This document shows positions 1 to 6,901 of a stretch of DNA of 7,076 bases, in pieces; position 1 is the first letter of the stretch; each line of letters opens with the position of its first letter. A model generated the notes under the pieces. It was not told where the DNA came from, did not search any database, and was given only the letters and a program-made list of their open reading frames with translations. The position numbers and the translations under genes are program-made. Origin of the DNA: Steroidobacteraceae bacterium (GTDB taxonomy: Bacteria; Pseudomonadota; Gammaproteobacteria; Steroidobacterales; Steroidobacteraceae); NCBI GenBank assembly GCA_025927665.1, contig JAICKZ010000170.1, positions 1-7,076 on the forward strand, written 5' to 3'.

Positions 1-893
1 CTGCTGGAGCAAAGACCAGCCCCGGATTCACATCACTGGGTAAGTGTTTGCAACAAGCCCGCATCCAGGCTGGTTTTTCTGTGCAACAGATTGCCATCGA
101 CATGCATTTGGATGCGCGACTGATTGAGTATATAGAACAAGATCGTTTCAGCGAATTAGGCGCACCGGTTTTTATAAAAGGTCATTTGCGGCGCTACGCA
201 CGATTAGTCAATGTCGATGAGACTTTGTTACATGGTTTGTACGAATCCTTGCGTGATATTCCGGTCGCAGTTGATCCAATACCTTCGAGCGTGAATAACG
301 TATCTACTCCACATAAGCTTTTACCGGATTGGGTGTTATGGACTGCAGTTGGTTTATTTGCTGTGGCTTCCATTGCCACCATGGTCAATAAGCTGGTCGT
401 GAATACCAATAAGCAAACTGTTGCAACCAACATGAGTAAGACGAGCATCCAATCAACTGCAAACAAGAAAATCACACCATCTGCTGCAACTGCTGTGCTG
501 TCAACACAGACGACGGCATCCACCGAACCTGAATCAAAGTCGTCAACAATTCTCAACTCCATTGCGCCCGTTGCCAGCGTCAATGCGCATGAACTGTCTG
601 ATACACCAAACAATGCTCGGAATGCAGATCCACGCCAGGTGACGTTAACTTTAAAATTTTCCGGTGATTCATGGGTAGAAGTTTATGACGCCAATAAACA
701 CGCCGTGTTATTTGATATGGGCCACAATAGCAGTACGCGCCAAGTGACTGGAATTGCACCTTTAAATGTCTTGATTGGTGCTGTTCCACAGGTGACATTG
801 CAGATAAATGGCCACGATGTCGCGATTCCTGCGAAACGGATTGTCTCCAGCGTGGCGCGGTTTGCAGTGGATGTAAATGGAACAATCAATTAA
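1..893 (+). CDS. rodZ: RodZ-like cytoskeletal membrane protein, 5'-truncated by the window edge
   Basis: RodZ is a bitopic inner-membrane protein that binds MreB through a cytoplasmic helix-turn-helix and supports rod shape. The reading frame is open from base 3, and the codons before the TTG at 48 already read like the family's N-terminus (SLGKCLQQARIQAGFSV), so the true start lies outside the window and TTG 48 is not the start. Seen in order: an HTH_25-type domain to about base 235, including the typical segment PVFIKGHLRRYARL; a hydrophobic helix at about bases 327-390 (WVLWTAVGLFAVASIATMV); a Ser/Thr/Ala-rich periplasmic linker to about 630; and a C-terminal DUF4115-like domain (FSGDSWVEVYDANK onward). 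It ends in TAA, 42 bases before hisS. In related bacteria rodZ lies next to pilF on one side and ispG on the other; ispG is missing here. Family assignment is firm; the role is inferred from the family. Confidence 0.9.
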   Translation, partial: AGAKTSPGFTSLGKCLQQARIQAGFSVQQIAIDMHLDARLIEYIEQDRFSELGAPVFIKGHLRRYARLVNVDETLLHGLYESLRDIPVAVDPIPSSVNNVSTPHKLLPDWVLWTAVGLFAVASIATMVNKLVVNTNKQTVATNMSKTSIQSTANKKITPSAATAVLSTQTTASTEPESKSSTILNSIAPVASVNAHELSDTPNNARNADPRQVTLTLKFSGDSWVEVYDANKHAVLFDMGHNSSTRQVTGIAPLNVLIGAVPQVTLQINGHDVAIPAKRIVSSVARFAVDVNGTIN

Positions 894-924
894 TTGAATA
901 TGGCTAATCTACTATGTTGATATT

Positions 925-928
925 GGAG
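925..928 (+). promoter_or_regulatory. Shine-Dalgarno GGAG fixing the TTG start of hisS
   Basis: GGAG lies 7 bases before TTG 936. The frame is closed by TGA at 918-920, so the only in-frame starts are this TTG or an internal ATG at codon 13. The internal ATG would remove the conserved N-terminal LQAIRG segment of HisRS. The nearby ATG at 932 is out of frame and meets a stop after three codons. The site therefore supports a TTG start. Confidence 0.8.
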
Positions 929-935
929 CGAATGG

Positions 936-2213
936 TTGAGTACTGATTCCAAGCTGCAAGCGATTCGCGGCATGAACGACATATTGCCAGGCGAGATCGC
1001 TTACTGGCAGTACCTTGAGAACACCGCAAGAATTCTATTTACGGAATATGGATATCAAGAAATTCGCGTGCCCATTGTCGAGCACACTGGCTTGTTCAAA
1101 CGGTCCATAGGCGAGTTGACTGACATCGTCGAAAAGGAAATGTATACCTTCGAGGATCGCAGTGGTGACTTATTGACTCTGCGTCCTGAAATCACGGCGG
1201 GTTTGGTACGTGCGATGATTTCCAATGGAATGCTGCACAATCAACGCCACAAAGTATGGAGTGCGGGACCTGTATTTCGTCATGAACGGCCCCAAAAAGG
1301 TCGTTATCGACAATTCCATCAACTCGATATCGAAGCATTCGGTTATGCAGGACCGGACCTTGATGCAGAATTGATTTTGATGACTGCAAGATTATGGCAG
1401 CGACTGGGACTTAAGCGTTTATCGTTAAATATTAATTCTCTTGGCACCCCTCAATCGCGGCATGCTTATCGCGAAATCTTGCGTCAATATTTTATTCAGC
1501 ATCACGATCAGCTGGATGAAGATAGCTTGCGTCGTCTCGAAGGCAATCCATTAAGAATTCTCGATACCAAGAATCCTGCAATGCAGGAGTTGGTTGCCAA
1601 TGCACCGGTGCTGAAAGATTATCTGGATACTGAGTCTGCTGCACACTTCAAAACACTGCAATACCATCTCGATGCTGTTGGTATTCCTTCTGTAGTGAAC
1701 CCTCGATTGGTACGGGGTCTTGATTACTACAGTCGTACTGTATTTGAATGGATTACCACCGAACTCGGTGCTCAAGGTGCAGTGTGTGCGGGTGGACGCT
1801 ATAACGGCTTAGTCGAGCAATTAGGTGGTGAATCTACACCGGCGATGGGTTGGGCATTGGGAGAGGAACGCATTATTGCCTTAATGCAAGCACAGGACAT
1901 TCAAGTGGCGGCTGCAAAGCCAGCGGTTTACGTGGTATTGGTGGGTGATCGTGCTGAAGCGGCGGGATTTGCTTTAACAGAGCGATTGCGCGACGCGATG
2001 CCAGGGCTATCAATTGAAACCAATTGTGATGGTGGCAGCTTTAAATCGCAATTGAAGCGTGCTGATAAGAGCGGCGCACGTTATGCCATTGTCATTGGTG
2101 ATAGTGAAGTCGATCAGCGAATCGTCGGCTTGAAAAATTTGCGAGCGGAAGAACCACAATCGCAGCTTAGCTGGGACGAACTGGCTGCAGCATTGCAATA
2201 TCGGTTCAATTAA
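936..2213 (+). CDS. hisS: Histidyl-tRNA synthetase (TTG start)
   Basis: Charges tRNAHis with histidine using ATP; cytoplasmic class II synthetase, normally a homodimer. The 425 residues match the E. coli length (424). Visible motifs: N-terminal AIRGMNDILPGE (9-20); motif 1 region around GYQEIRVPIVE; the histidine-binding loop RPEITAG (83-89); motif 2 GPVFRHERPQKGRYRQFHQ (111-129) with Arg115; the HisA signature LVRGLDYY (258-265) with Arg260, equivalent to the catalytic Arg259 of E. coli; HisB AGGRYNGL (285-292); motif 3 MGWALGEER (304-312); and a C-terminal anticodon-binding domain from about 330. One oddity: residue 86 is Ile where most HisRS have Gly (RPEGTA). The start is TTG with GGAG 7 bases upstream. 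It follows rodZ by 42 bases and probably shares its transcript. Function is near certain. Confidence 0.98.
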   Translation: MSTDSKLQAIRGMNDILPGEIAYWQYLENTARILFTEYGYQEIRVPIVEHTGLFKRSIGELTDIVEKEMYTFEDRSGDLLTLRPEITAGLVRAMISNGMLHNQRHKVWSAGPVFRHERPQKGRYRQFHQLDIEAFGYAGPDLDAELILMTARLWQRLGLKRLSLNINSLGTPQSRHAYREILRQYFIQHHDQLDEDSLRRLEGNPLRILDTKNPAMQELVANAPVLKDYLDTESAAHFKTLQYHLDAVGIPSVVNPRLVRGLDYYSRTVFEWITTELGAQGAVCAGGRYNGLVEQLGGESTPAMGWALGEERIIALMQAQDIQVAAAKPAVYVVLVGDRAEAAGFALTERLRDAMPGLSIETNCDGGSFKSQLKRADKSGARYAIVIGDSEVDQRIVGLKNLRAEEPQSQLSWDELAAALQYRFN

Positions 2214-2253
2214 TTTGCGTTTGTAATCAACCTAGGCGGGTATAGAAATTGTT

Positions 2254-2270
2254 CAGCATAGGTTATGCTG
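2254..2270. promoter_or_regulatory. Perfect 7-bp inverted repeat in the hisS-yfgM gap
   Basis: CAGCATA (2254-2260), a 3-base spacer GGT, and TATGCTG (2264-2270) form a perfect dyad. No T-run follows, so it does not look like an intrinsic terminator. It could be a protein operator or a small RNA hairpin in the leader of yfgM-bamB. A second perfect palindrome, CCACGTGG, follows at 2278-2285. Both lie within the 125-base gap, where I see no convincing -35/-10 pair. Function is unknown. Confidence 0.4.
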
Positions 2271-2338
2271 GTGGTTTCCACGTGGCGGGTTGGATGATGC
2301 ATCCCCCATTGATTTAATAGTTTCAAGGTGAGTTTGTC

Positions 2339-3007
2339 ATGGCTGCTGAAGATTATCTGACAGAAGAAGAACAGGCTGAAGAGCTTAAGAAGTGGTTTAG
2401 AGACAACTGGGTATGGATGGTTGTCGGCGTTGCGATTGCATTACTGCTGTTAATTGGCTGGCAACGTTACCAAGCTTACAAGACGGATCGTGCGGCAAAT
2501 GCCGCTCAATTGTTAGAGCAATTATCAACCGCACAAGCCACGGATGAAGGCAAGGCTAATTTCTTATTGAAACAATTAAATGATGATTACTCATCCACAC
2601 CTTACGCGGATCAGGCTCATTTGCTCACTGCACAGCATGCAGTACAAACTGGGAACTTTGATCGAGCAGCGGGCGAATTGCGAATCGTGATGACATCGGC
2701 ACACGATAAACAGCTGCGCAATGTTGCCCGCGTGCGTCTGGCGCGCGTATTAATGCAGCAACAAAAAGTGGATGAAGCATTGTCATTGCTGGATGTAACC
2801 AAGGCGGGCGCTTTTGCCTCGCAGATGCATGAAGTACGTGGTGACGCATTACTTAGCAAGGGAGACCGAACCGGTGCTCGAGCGGAATATGAAGCGGCTC
2901 TAGAAGGCTATAAGGCAGAAAACAATGTTGACACCAGCTTGTTACAGCTGAAAGCTGACGAGTTGAATAACGATGCGCCAGCTGCGCAACCGCCTGCCGC
3001 AAAATAA
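2339..3007 (+). CDS. yfgM: YfgM family ancillary SecYEG translocon subunit (TPR protein)
   Basis: YfgM is an inner-membrane protein that associates with SecYEG and the periplasmic chaperone network. The 222 residues show the family architecture: an acidic N-terminus with LTEEEQAEELKKWFRDN, one membrane helix at about residues 24-42 (WVWMVVGVAIALLLLIGW), then a helical tetratricopeptide-like periplasmic domain (about 50-205) with helix pairs such as ADQAHLLTAQHAVQTGNFDRA and VRGDALLSKGDRTGARAEYE. It ends in a Pro/Ala-rich tail. E. coli YfgM has 206 residues, so the length is usual. The ATG is preceded by AAGGTGAG (2325-2332) with a 6-base spacer, which fixes the start. bamB begins 18 bases after the stop, the same pairing as in other gammaproteobacteria, and the two are almost certainly cotranscribed. 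Confidence 0.94.
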   Translation: MAAEDYLTEEEQAEELKKWFRDNWVWMVVGVAIALLLLIGWQRYQAYKTDRAANAAQLLEQLSTAQATDEGKANFLLKQLNDDYSSTPYADQAHLLTAQHAVQTGNFDRAAGELRIVMTSAHDKQLRNVARVRLARVLMQQQKVDEALSLLDVTKAGAFASQMHEVRGDALLSKGDRTGARAEYEAALEGYKAENNVDTSLLQLKADELNNDAPAAQPPAAK

Positions 3008-3025
3008 GTTCTTAACGGATTCGCC

Positions 3026-4180
3026 ATGATCTCACGCAAATATTTTATTGCTCTATTGCTGGTAGCTGCCAGTTTTATCAGCGCCTGCGATAACAGTAAG
3101 GATATTGATCCGCCAGCCAAGCTGGTGGATATCAAACCGACATTAAAAGTCAAAAAACTATGGACTGAAAATTTGACTTCACGTAAAGCAAAACAATTGT
3201 TATTGGCACTGCAACCCACAGTCGATAACGGTGTCGTGTATGCCGCATCGCATGGCGGCAAGGTAAAAGCATTGAATGCAGAGTCGGGCAAAGAATTGTG
3301 GAGTACTAAAACCAAGCTGCCGTTATCGGCAGGACCAAGTATGGCTGAAGGTGTGGTGGTTGTCGGCAGCAGTGATGGCATTTTGATTGTGCTAGATGCC
3401 AATTCAGGTCGCGAAAAGTGGCGTCAAAGCATGTCGGGCGAAATACTTTCGAAGCCATTGGTCGCGCAAGGATTGATCGTAGTACGCACGGTGAATAATC
3501 GATTGCAAGCATTGAACATTAGCGATGCCAAAACACGTTGGACGATCGAAGAAGCTGTGCCTAAGCTCACATTGCGAGGTACTGCAACACCCATACTGGC
3601 GGAGAATGCTGTGATCACAGGATTCGATGATGGCAAAGTGGTGGCTGTTGATTTGCAATCCGGTGATACGTTATGGAGTGTGGTGGTGGATATACCAGTG
3701 GGTCGCACTGAATTGGAAAAATTGTCCGACGTGGACGGTGCTGCAGTGGCATCGGGACGAGATGTATTTGTAGTGGGCTATCACGGTCGTGTCGCTATGC
3801 TCGAACAAAGCAGCGGTCAAATCTGGTGGGCGCAAGATGCATCCAGTTATCGTGGCTTGGCTATTGATGACACATCTTTATACGTAAGCACTGCGGATGG
3901 CACCGTTATTTCGATTCGTCGTGTAAATGGCGCGCAACAATGGGAACAGAAAGCATTGCATCAACGTGGTTTGACCGCGCCTGCCGTCAATGGTGACGTG
4001 TTAGTAGTGGGTGATCACGATGGTTACTTGCACTGGCTGAGCACCAAAGATGGTTCATTGTTGGCGCGCGCCAATACCGGAGAACGTATTAGCAATGCAC
4101 CAGTGATTGCCGATGGCAAAGTGTTTGTGCAAACTGATGCGGGCAAATTGTTGGTGTACCAAACGCGGCCGATTAGTTAA
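3026..4180 (+). CDS. bamB: Outer membrane assembly lipoprotein BamB
   Basis: BamB is the beta-propeller lipoprotein of the BAM complex; it binds BamA POTRA domains and helps insert outer-membrane proteins. The 384 residues (E. coli 392) begin with a lipoprotein signal peptide: Arg4-Lys5, a hydrophobic core, and lipobox ISAC with Cys21. The rest shows eight PQQ-like blade repeats ending in Trp or a similar residue, for example ALNAESGKELW, VLDANSGREKW, AVDLQSGDTLW and MLEQSSGQIWW. Two segments known in E. coli to contact BamA are kept: LTLRG (181-185, matching LSLRG) and SDVD (234-237, with Asp235 and Asp237 matching Asp246 and Asp248). The residue after the lipidated Cys is Asp, followed by Asn, which in E. 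coli would favour inner-membrane retention. The ribosome site is weak (CGGA, about 6 bases upstream). It lies 18 bases after yfgM. Confidence 0.96.
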   Translation: MISRKYFIALLLVAASFISACDNSKDIDPPAKLVDIKPTLKVKKLWTENLTSRKAKQLLLALQPTVDNGVVYAASHGGKVKALNAESGKELWSTKTKLPLSAGPSMAEGVVVVGSSDGILIVLDANSGREKWRQSMSGEILSKPLVAQGLIVVRTVNNRLQALNISDAKTRWTIEEAVPKLTLRGTATPILAENAVITGFDDGKVVAVDLQSGDTLWSVVVDIPVGRTELEKLSDVDGAAVASGRDVFVVGYHGRVAMLEQSSGQIWWAQDASSYRGLAIDDTSLYVSTADGTVISIRRVNGAQQWEQKALHQRGLTAPAVNGDVLVVGDHDGYLHWLSTKDGSLLARANTGERISNAPVIADGKVFVQTDAGKLLVYQTRPIS

Positions 4181-4202
4181 TTTCATTTCAATATCAAACA
4201 CA

Positions 4203-4223
4203 ACTCCGTTCTGTCTGCGGAGT
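4203..4223 (+). terminator. 6-bp stem-loop between bamB and der (weak terminator or leader hairpin)
   Basis: ACTCCG (4203-4208) pairs perfectly with CGGAGT (4218-4223) around a 9-base loop. It is followed by CTTTAGCTTATT, which is T-rich but not a clean U-tract. It begins 22 bases after the bamB stop and ends 26 bases before the der ATG. It could partly end the bamB message, protect its 3' end, or act in the der leader; the sequence does not decide between these. Confidence 0.35.
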
Positions 4224-4249
4224 CTTTAGCTTATTACTCTACCTAAATC

Positions 4250-5641
4250 ATGCTACCCGTGATCGCACTTGTCGGTCGACCCAATGTGGGTAAGTCCACC
4301 TTGTTCAATATCCTTACGGGTACACGTGACGCATTGGTTGCGGACTTGCCTGGGCTGACGCGCGATCGTAAGTATGGTTATACCAAGGCTGACTTTGCTC
4401 CTTGCATTATAGTTGATACCGGCGGATTAACGCCTGGCGCAGATGGTGTTGAGAAACTCATGGCGGAACAAAGCTTGCGCGCCATGGAAGAGGCCGATCG
4501 TGTGTTATTCGTGGTTGATACACGAGAGGGATGTACATCTGTTGATCACTTTGTCGCGCAACTCATTCGGCGCAGTGGCAAACCTTGTATCGTTGTCGCT
4601 AATAAATCCGAAGGTAAAGAAAGCTTTGATGCCAACTCAGATTTTCACCAACTTGGATTGGGTGAACCAATGGCAATTTCTGCTACTCATGGTTCAGGCT
4701 TACAAAGTTTAATGGAACAAACGCTAGAAGGCTTCGTTACCAATGTGAATGAATTACCCGATGATCGTGATCGCATCCGTGTGGCCGTCATCGGCAGGCC
4801 TAATGTGGGCAAATCAACTTTGATCAATCGTTTATTGGGTGAGGAACGTTTGGTTGCATTTGATCAGCCCGGTACTACACGTGATTCGGTTGATGTGCCG
4901 TTTGAACGCGATGAGCAAAAATTTACCTTGATCGACACGGCGGGTGTACGTCGTCGCGCACGAGTCGAAGAAGCGATTGAGAAGTTTAGCATCATTAAAG
5001 CTTTACAAGCAGTGGACTCTGCGAATGTTGTCATTGGTGTGGTCGATGCACATGATACGGTTGCCGAGCAAGATGCAGCCTTATTTGGCATGGCCGCAGA
5101 ACGGGGTCGCGCGATGATTATCGCAGTGAATAAGTGGGACAACATTCCGATGGATCAGCGTGATGAGATTCGTTCGGGTATTGATGCACGCTTCCCCTTT
5201 CTCGACTTCGCCTACTTGCATTTCATTTCCGCACGTCATGGCACGGGAGTGGGTGATTTGATGGGTTCAGTTGTGGCAGCCTACCAAGCCTCGATTCGTG
5301 AACTACCGACGCCAGAATTAACGCGGATACTTGAAGTGGCAATTGAACAGCATCAACCGCCACTGGTGCGTGGTCGACGCATTAAATTACGTTATGCACA
5401 TCAGGGTGGCCGCAATCCACCTGTGATTGTGATTCATGGTAACCAAACGGATTATCTGCCCGAGACTTATAAACGCTATCTGGTGCATACTTATCGTGAT
5501 GCTTTTAATCTCAAGGGCACACCCATTCGTATCCAATTGCGATCTGATGAAAACCCCTTTGCCGGGAAACGCAATCCCTTAACGCCACGTCAGCAACGCA
5601 AGCGCAAGCGCTTGATACAAAGAGTTAAGAAAAGTAAATAA
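4250..5641 (+). CDS. der: Ribosome-associated double GTPase Der (EngA)
   Basis: Der is an essential GTPase with two tandem G domains that acts in late 50S subunit assembly. In the 463 residues, G domain 1 has the P-loop GRPNVGKST (9-17), PGLTRD (34-39), DTGG (56-59) and NKSE (118-121). G domain 2 has GRPNVGKST (182-190), PGTTRD (207-212), DTAG (229-232) and NKWD (294-297). A KH-like domain follows from about 350, ending in a very basic tail (RQQRKRKRLIQRVKKSK) typical of the family. The first G4 motif carries Glu where NKxD is usual. E. coli Der is longer (490), mostly through an acidic linker between the G domains that is short here. The ATG fits the family N-terminus (MLPVIALVGRPN), but no Shine-Dalgarno stands at normal distance; the nearest GGAG lies 27 bases upstream inside a hairpin arm. 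Confidence 0.98.
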   Translation: MLPVIALVGRPNVGKSTLFNILTGTRDALVADLPGLTRDRKYGYTKADFAPCIIVDTGGLTPGADGVEKLMAEQSLRAMEEADRVLFVVDTREGCTSVDHFVAQLIRRSGKPCIVVANKSEGKESFDANSDFHQLGLGEPMAISATHGSGLQSLMEQTLEGFVTNVNELPDDRDRIRVAVIGRPNVGKSTLINRLLGEERLVAFDQPGTTRDSVDVPFERDEQKFTLIDTAGVRRRARVEEAIEKFSIIKALQAVDSANVVIGVVDAHDTVAEQDAALFGMAAERGRAMIIAVNKWDNIPMDQRDEIRSGIDARFPFLDFAYLHFISARHGTGVGDLMGSVVAAYQASIRELPTPELTRILEVAIEQHQPPLVRGRRIKLRYAHQGGRNPPVIVIHGNQTDYLPETYKRYLVHTYRDAFNLKGTPIRIQLRSDENPFAGKRNPLTPRQQRKRKRLIQRVKKSK

Positions 5642-5644
5642 GTT

Positions 5645-5664
5645 GATAGTTACTGGAAACTGTC
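5645..5664 (+). terminator. Weak hairpin just after der
   Basis: GATAGTT (5645-5651) pairs with AACTGTC (5658-5664) through seven pairs, one of them T-G, around a 6-base loop. It starts 4 bases after the der stop and is followed by GTTCCTTTC, a poor U-tract, then a run of eight A (5674-5681). The position suits a terminator, but the stem is A/T-rich and the tail weak, so efficient intrinsic termination is doubtful. Confidence 0.35.
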
Positions 5665-5701
5665 GTTCCTTTCAAAAAAAAGCGAGCAATAGTTTTAAGG
5701 T

Positions 5702-5723
5702 TAATCAACGCCTGGTAATCAAC
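5702..5723 (+). repeat. Short direct repeat TAATCAAC in the der-metX gap
   Basis: TAATCAAC occurs at 5702-5709 and again at 5716-5723, 14 bases apart start to start. The same octamer occurs at 2224-2231 in the hisS-yfgM gap; with the preceding G, the 5715-5723 and 2223-2231 copies are identical over nine bases. It may be a binding motif or chance. The second copy overlaps the -35 of the candidate promoter. Confidence 0.3.
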
Positions 5724-5748
5724 ACATAGTAAGCTGGAATACTATAAA
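5719..5748 (+). promoter_or_regulatory. Candidate sigma70 promoter of the metX-family gene
   Basis: TCAACA (5719-5724, four of six matches to TTGACA) stands 18 bases before TATAAA (5743-5748, five of six matches to TATAAT). Transcription would begin near 5755, leaving a leader of about 43 bases before the ATG at 5798. The gap before this gene and the possible hairpin after der favour a separate transcript, but the -35 is weak and no experiment supports it. Confidence 0.35.
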
Positions 5749-5797
5749 GTTCGTCGCTTAACTACACTACGATCAACGTTAATAGCACAGGCATACC

Positions 5798-6901
5798 ATG
5801 GCTGCGGCGCGTCAATATCTCAAGCTGGACCATCCATTTCCTATGCGACGTGGTGGTGTGTTGCAACAAGTACAACTTGCTTATGAAACTTGGGGTGCAT
5901 TAAGTCCAACACGCGATAATGCAGTTTTAATTTTTACAGGTTTGTCCCCGTCTGCACATGCGGCCTCTTCAGCGCAAGATTGTTCACCGGGATGGTGGGA
6001 AGACATGGTCGGGCCGGGCAGAGCGATAGATACCAATCGCTTTTTTGTGGTTTGTATCAATTCGTTGGGCAGTGTGTTTGGTTCAACTTCACCTGCATCT
6101 ATCAATCCACAAACGGGAGAGCCTTATCGTCTCAGCTTTCCTATTCTGACCGTGGAAGATATCGCACGTGGTGGTTACGAAGTTATTCGAAGCTTGAAGA
6201 TTAATCAGTTACACACGGTGATTGGACCGTCACTGGGTGGTATGACCGTGCTGGCCTTTGCTGCATTGTTTCCTGATGCGACACGCAATTTAATAAGTAT
6301 TTCTGGCGCGGCACGTTCGACGCCGTTCACGATTGCGCTGCGTTCGTTACAGCGCGAAATGATTCGTAAAGATCCCGCTTGGCAAGAAGGCAAGTATTCA
6401 GCCAATGCGATTCCTGTCGAAGGCATGCGTTTGGCACGTAAGCTGGGAATGATTACTTATCGTTCTGCAAAAGAATGGTTGCAACGTTTTGGTCGTGAAC
6501 GTGCATCGGTTGAACACAAACCTGACGATCCCTTTGGAATCGATTTTGAAATTGAAGCTTATCTCGAAAATCATGCCGCAAAGTTTGTTGGCCAGTTTGA
6601 TCCCAACGCTTACTTGTATTTATCACGCGCCATGGACTTATTCGATTTGGCCGATCATGGTGAAGGCTCTTTGAGCGAAGCATTGCGGCGATTCAAAATT
6701 AAAAATGCATTGATCATCGGTGTCGAAACGGATTTGCTGTTTCCAATTGAACAACAGAAAGAATTATTTGATGGTCTAACAAGTGCCGATCGCAATGTAA
6801 AATTGGCGCGCCTCAATTCATTGCAAGGTCATGACTCATTCCTGGTGGACATGGATCAGTTCCGACCAGTGATTGGAGATTTTTTACGCGAGTTGGCGTG
6901 A
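5798..6901 (+). CDS. MetX-family acyltransferase, probably serine O-succinyltransferase
   Basis: An alpha/beta-hydrolase fold acyltransferase of the MetX family, 367 residues, cytoplasmic. The catalytic triad is clear: nucleophile Ser145 in GPSLGGM (143-149), Asp312 in ETDLLFP, and His345 in GHDSFL. The family's N-terminal AYETWG (28-33) and INSLG (87-91) are present. Classical homoserine O-acetyltransferases carry a CHALTGSAH-like oxyanion segment and GGSMGG. This protein instead has TGLSPSAHAASS (47-58), GWWE (65-68), FGSTSPASINP (94-104) and PFTIALRSLQRE, which I recall from the Xanthomonas enzymes shown to succinylate L-serine for cysteine synthesis. I therefore infer serine O-succinyltransferase; homoserine acetyl- or succinyltransferase remain possible, and many databases would label it metX. 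The ATG follows a weak site (CAGG, 6 bases away); an in-frame TAG at 5783 excludes an upstream start. It follows der by 156 bases and probably has its own promoter. Confidence 0.85.
   Translation: MAAARQYLKLDHPFPMRRGGVLQQVQLAYETWGALSPTRDNAVLIFTGLSPSAHAASSAQDCSPGWWEDMVGPGRAIDTNRFFVVCINSLGSVFGSTSPASINPQTGEPYRLSFPILTVEDIARGGYEVIRSLKINQLHTVIGPSLGGMTVLAFAALFPDATRNLISISGAARSTPFTIALRSLQREMIRKDPAWQEGKYSANAIPVEGMRLARKLGMITYRSAKEWLQRFGRERASVEHKPDDPFGIDFEIEAYLENHAAKFVGQFDPNAYLYLSRAMDLFDLADHGEGSLSEALRRFKIKNALIIGVETDLLFPIEQQKELFDGLTSADRNVKLARLNSLQGHDSFLVDMDQFRPVIGDFLRELA

Noticed and set aside
48..50. TTG as the start of rodZ
   Set aside because: The frame stays open to the left edge and the upstream codons encode the expected N-terminal part of the helix-turn-helix domain.
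194..613. Long open frame on the - strand (139 codons) inside rodZ
   Set aside because: It is antisense to the Thr/Ser/Ala-rich linker, whose codons leave few stops on the opposite strand; the translation shows no recognisable domain.
2220..2246. Possible promoter ahead of yfgM (TTGTAA and TATAGA)
   Set aside because: The spacing is only 14 bases and the -35 match is poor; not strong enough to list.
2908..3402. Long open frame on the - strand (164 codons) spanning the yfgM-bamB junction
   Set aside because: It runs antisense across two well-supported genes, is low-complexity, rich in Ser/Ala/Leu, and has no family resemblance.
4443..4712. Open frame of 89 codons on the + strand within der, considered as a sign of frameshift
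   Set aside because: The der frame is continuous with all motifs in place across this region; the second frame is a shadow.
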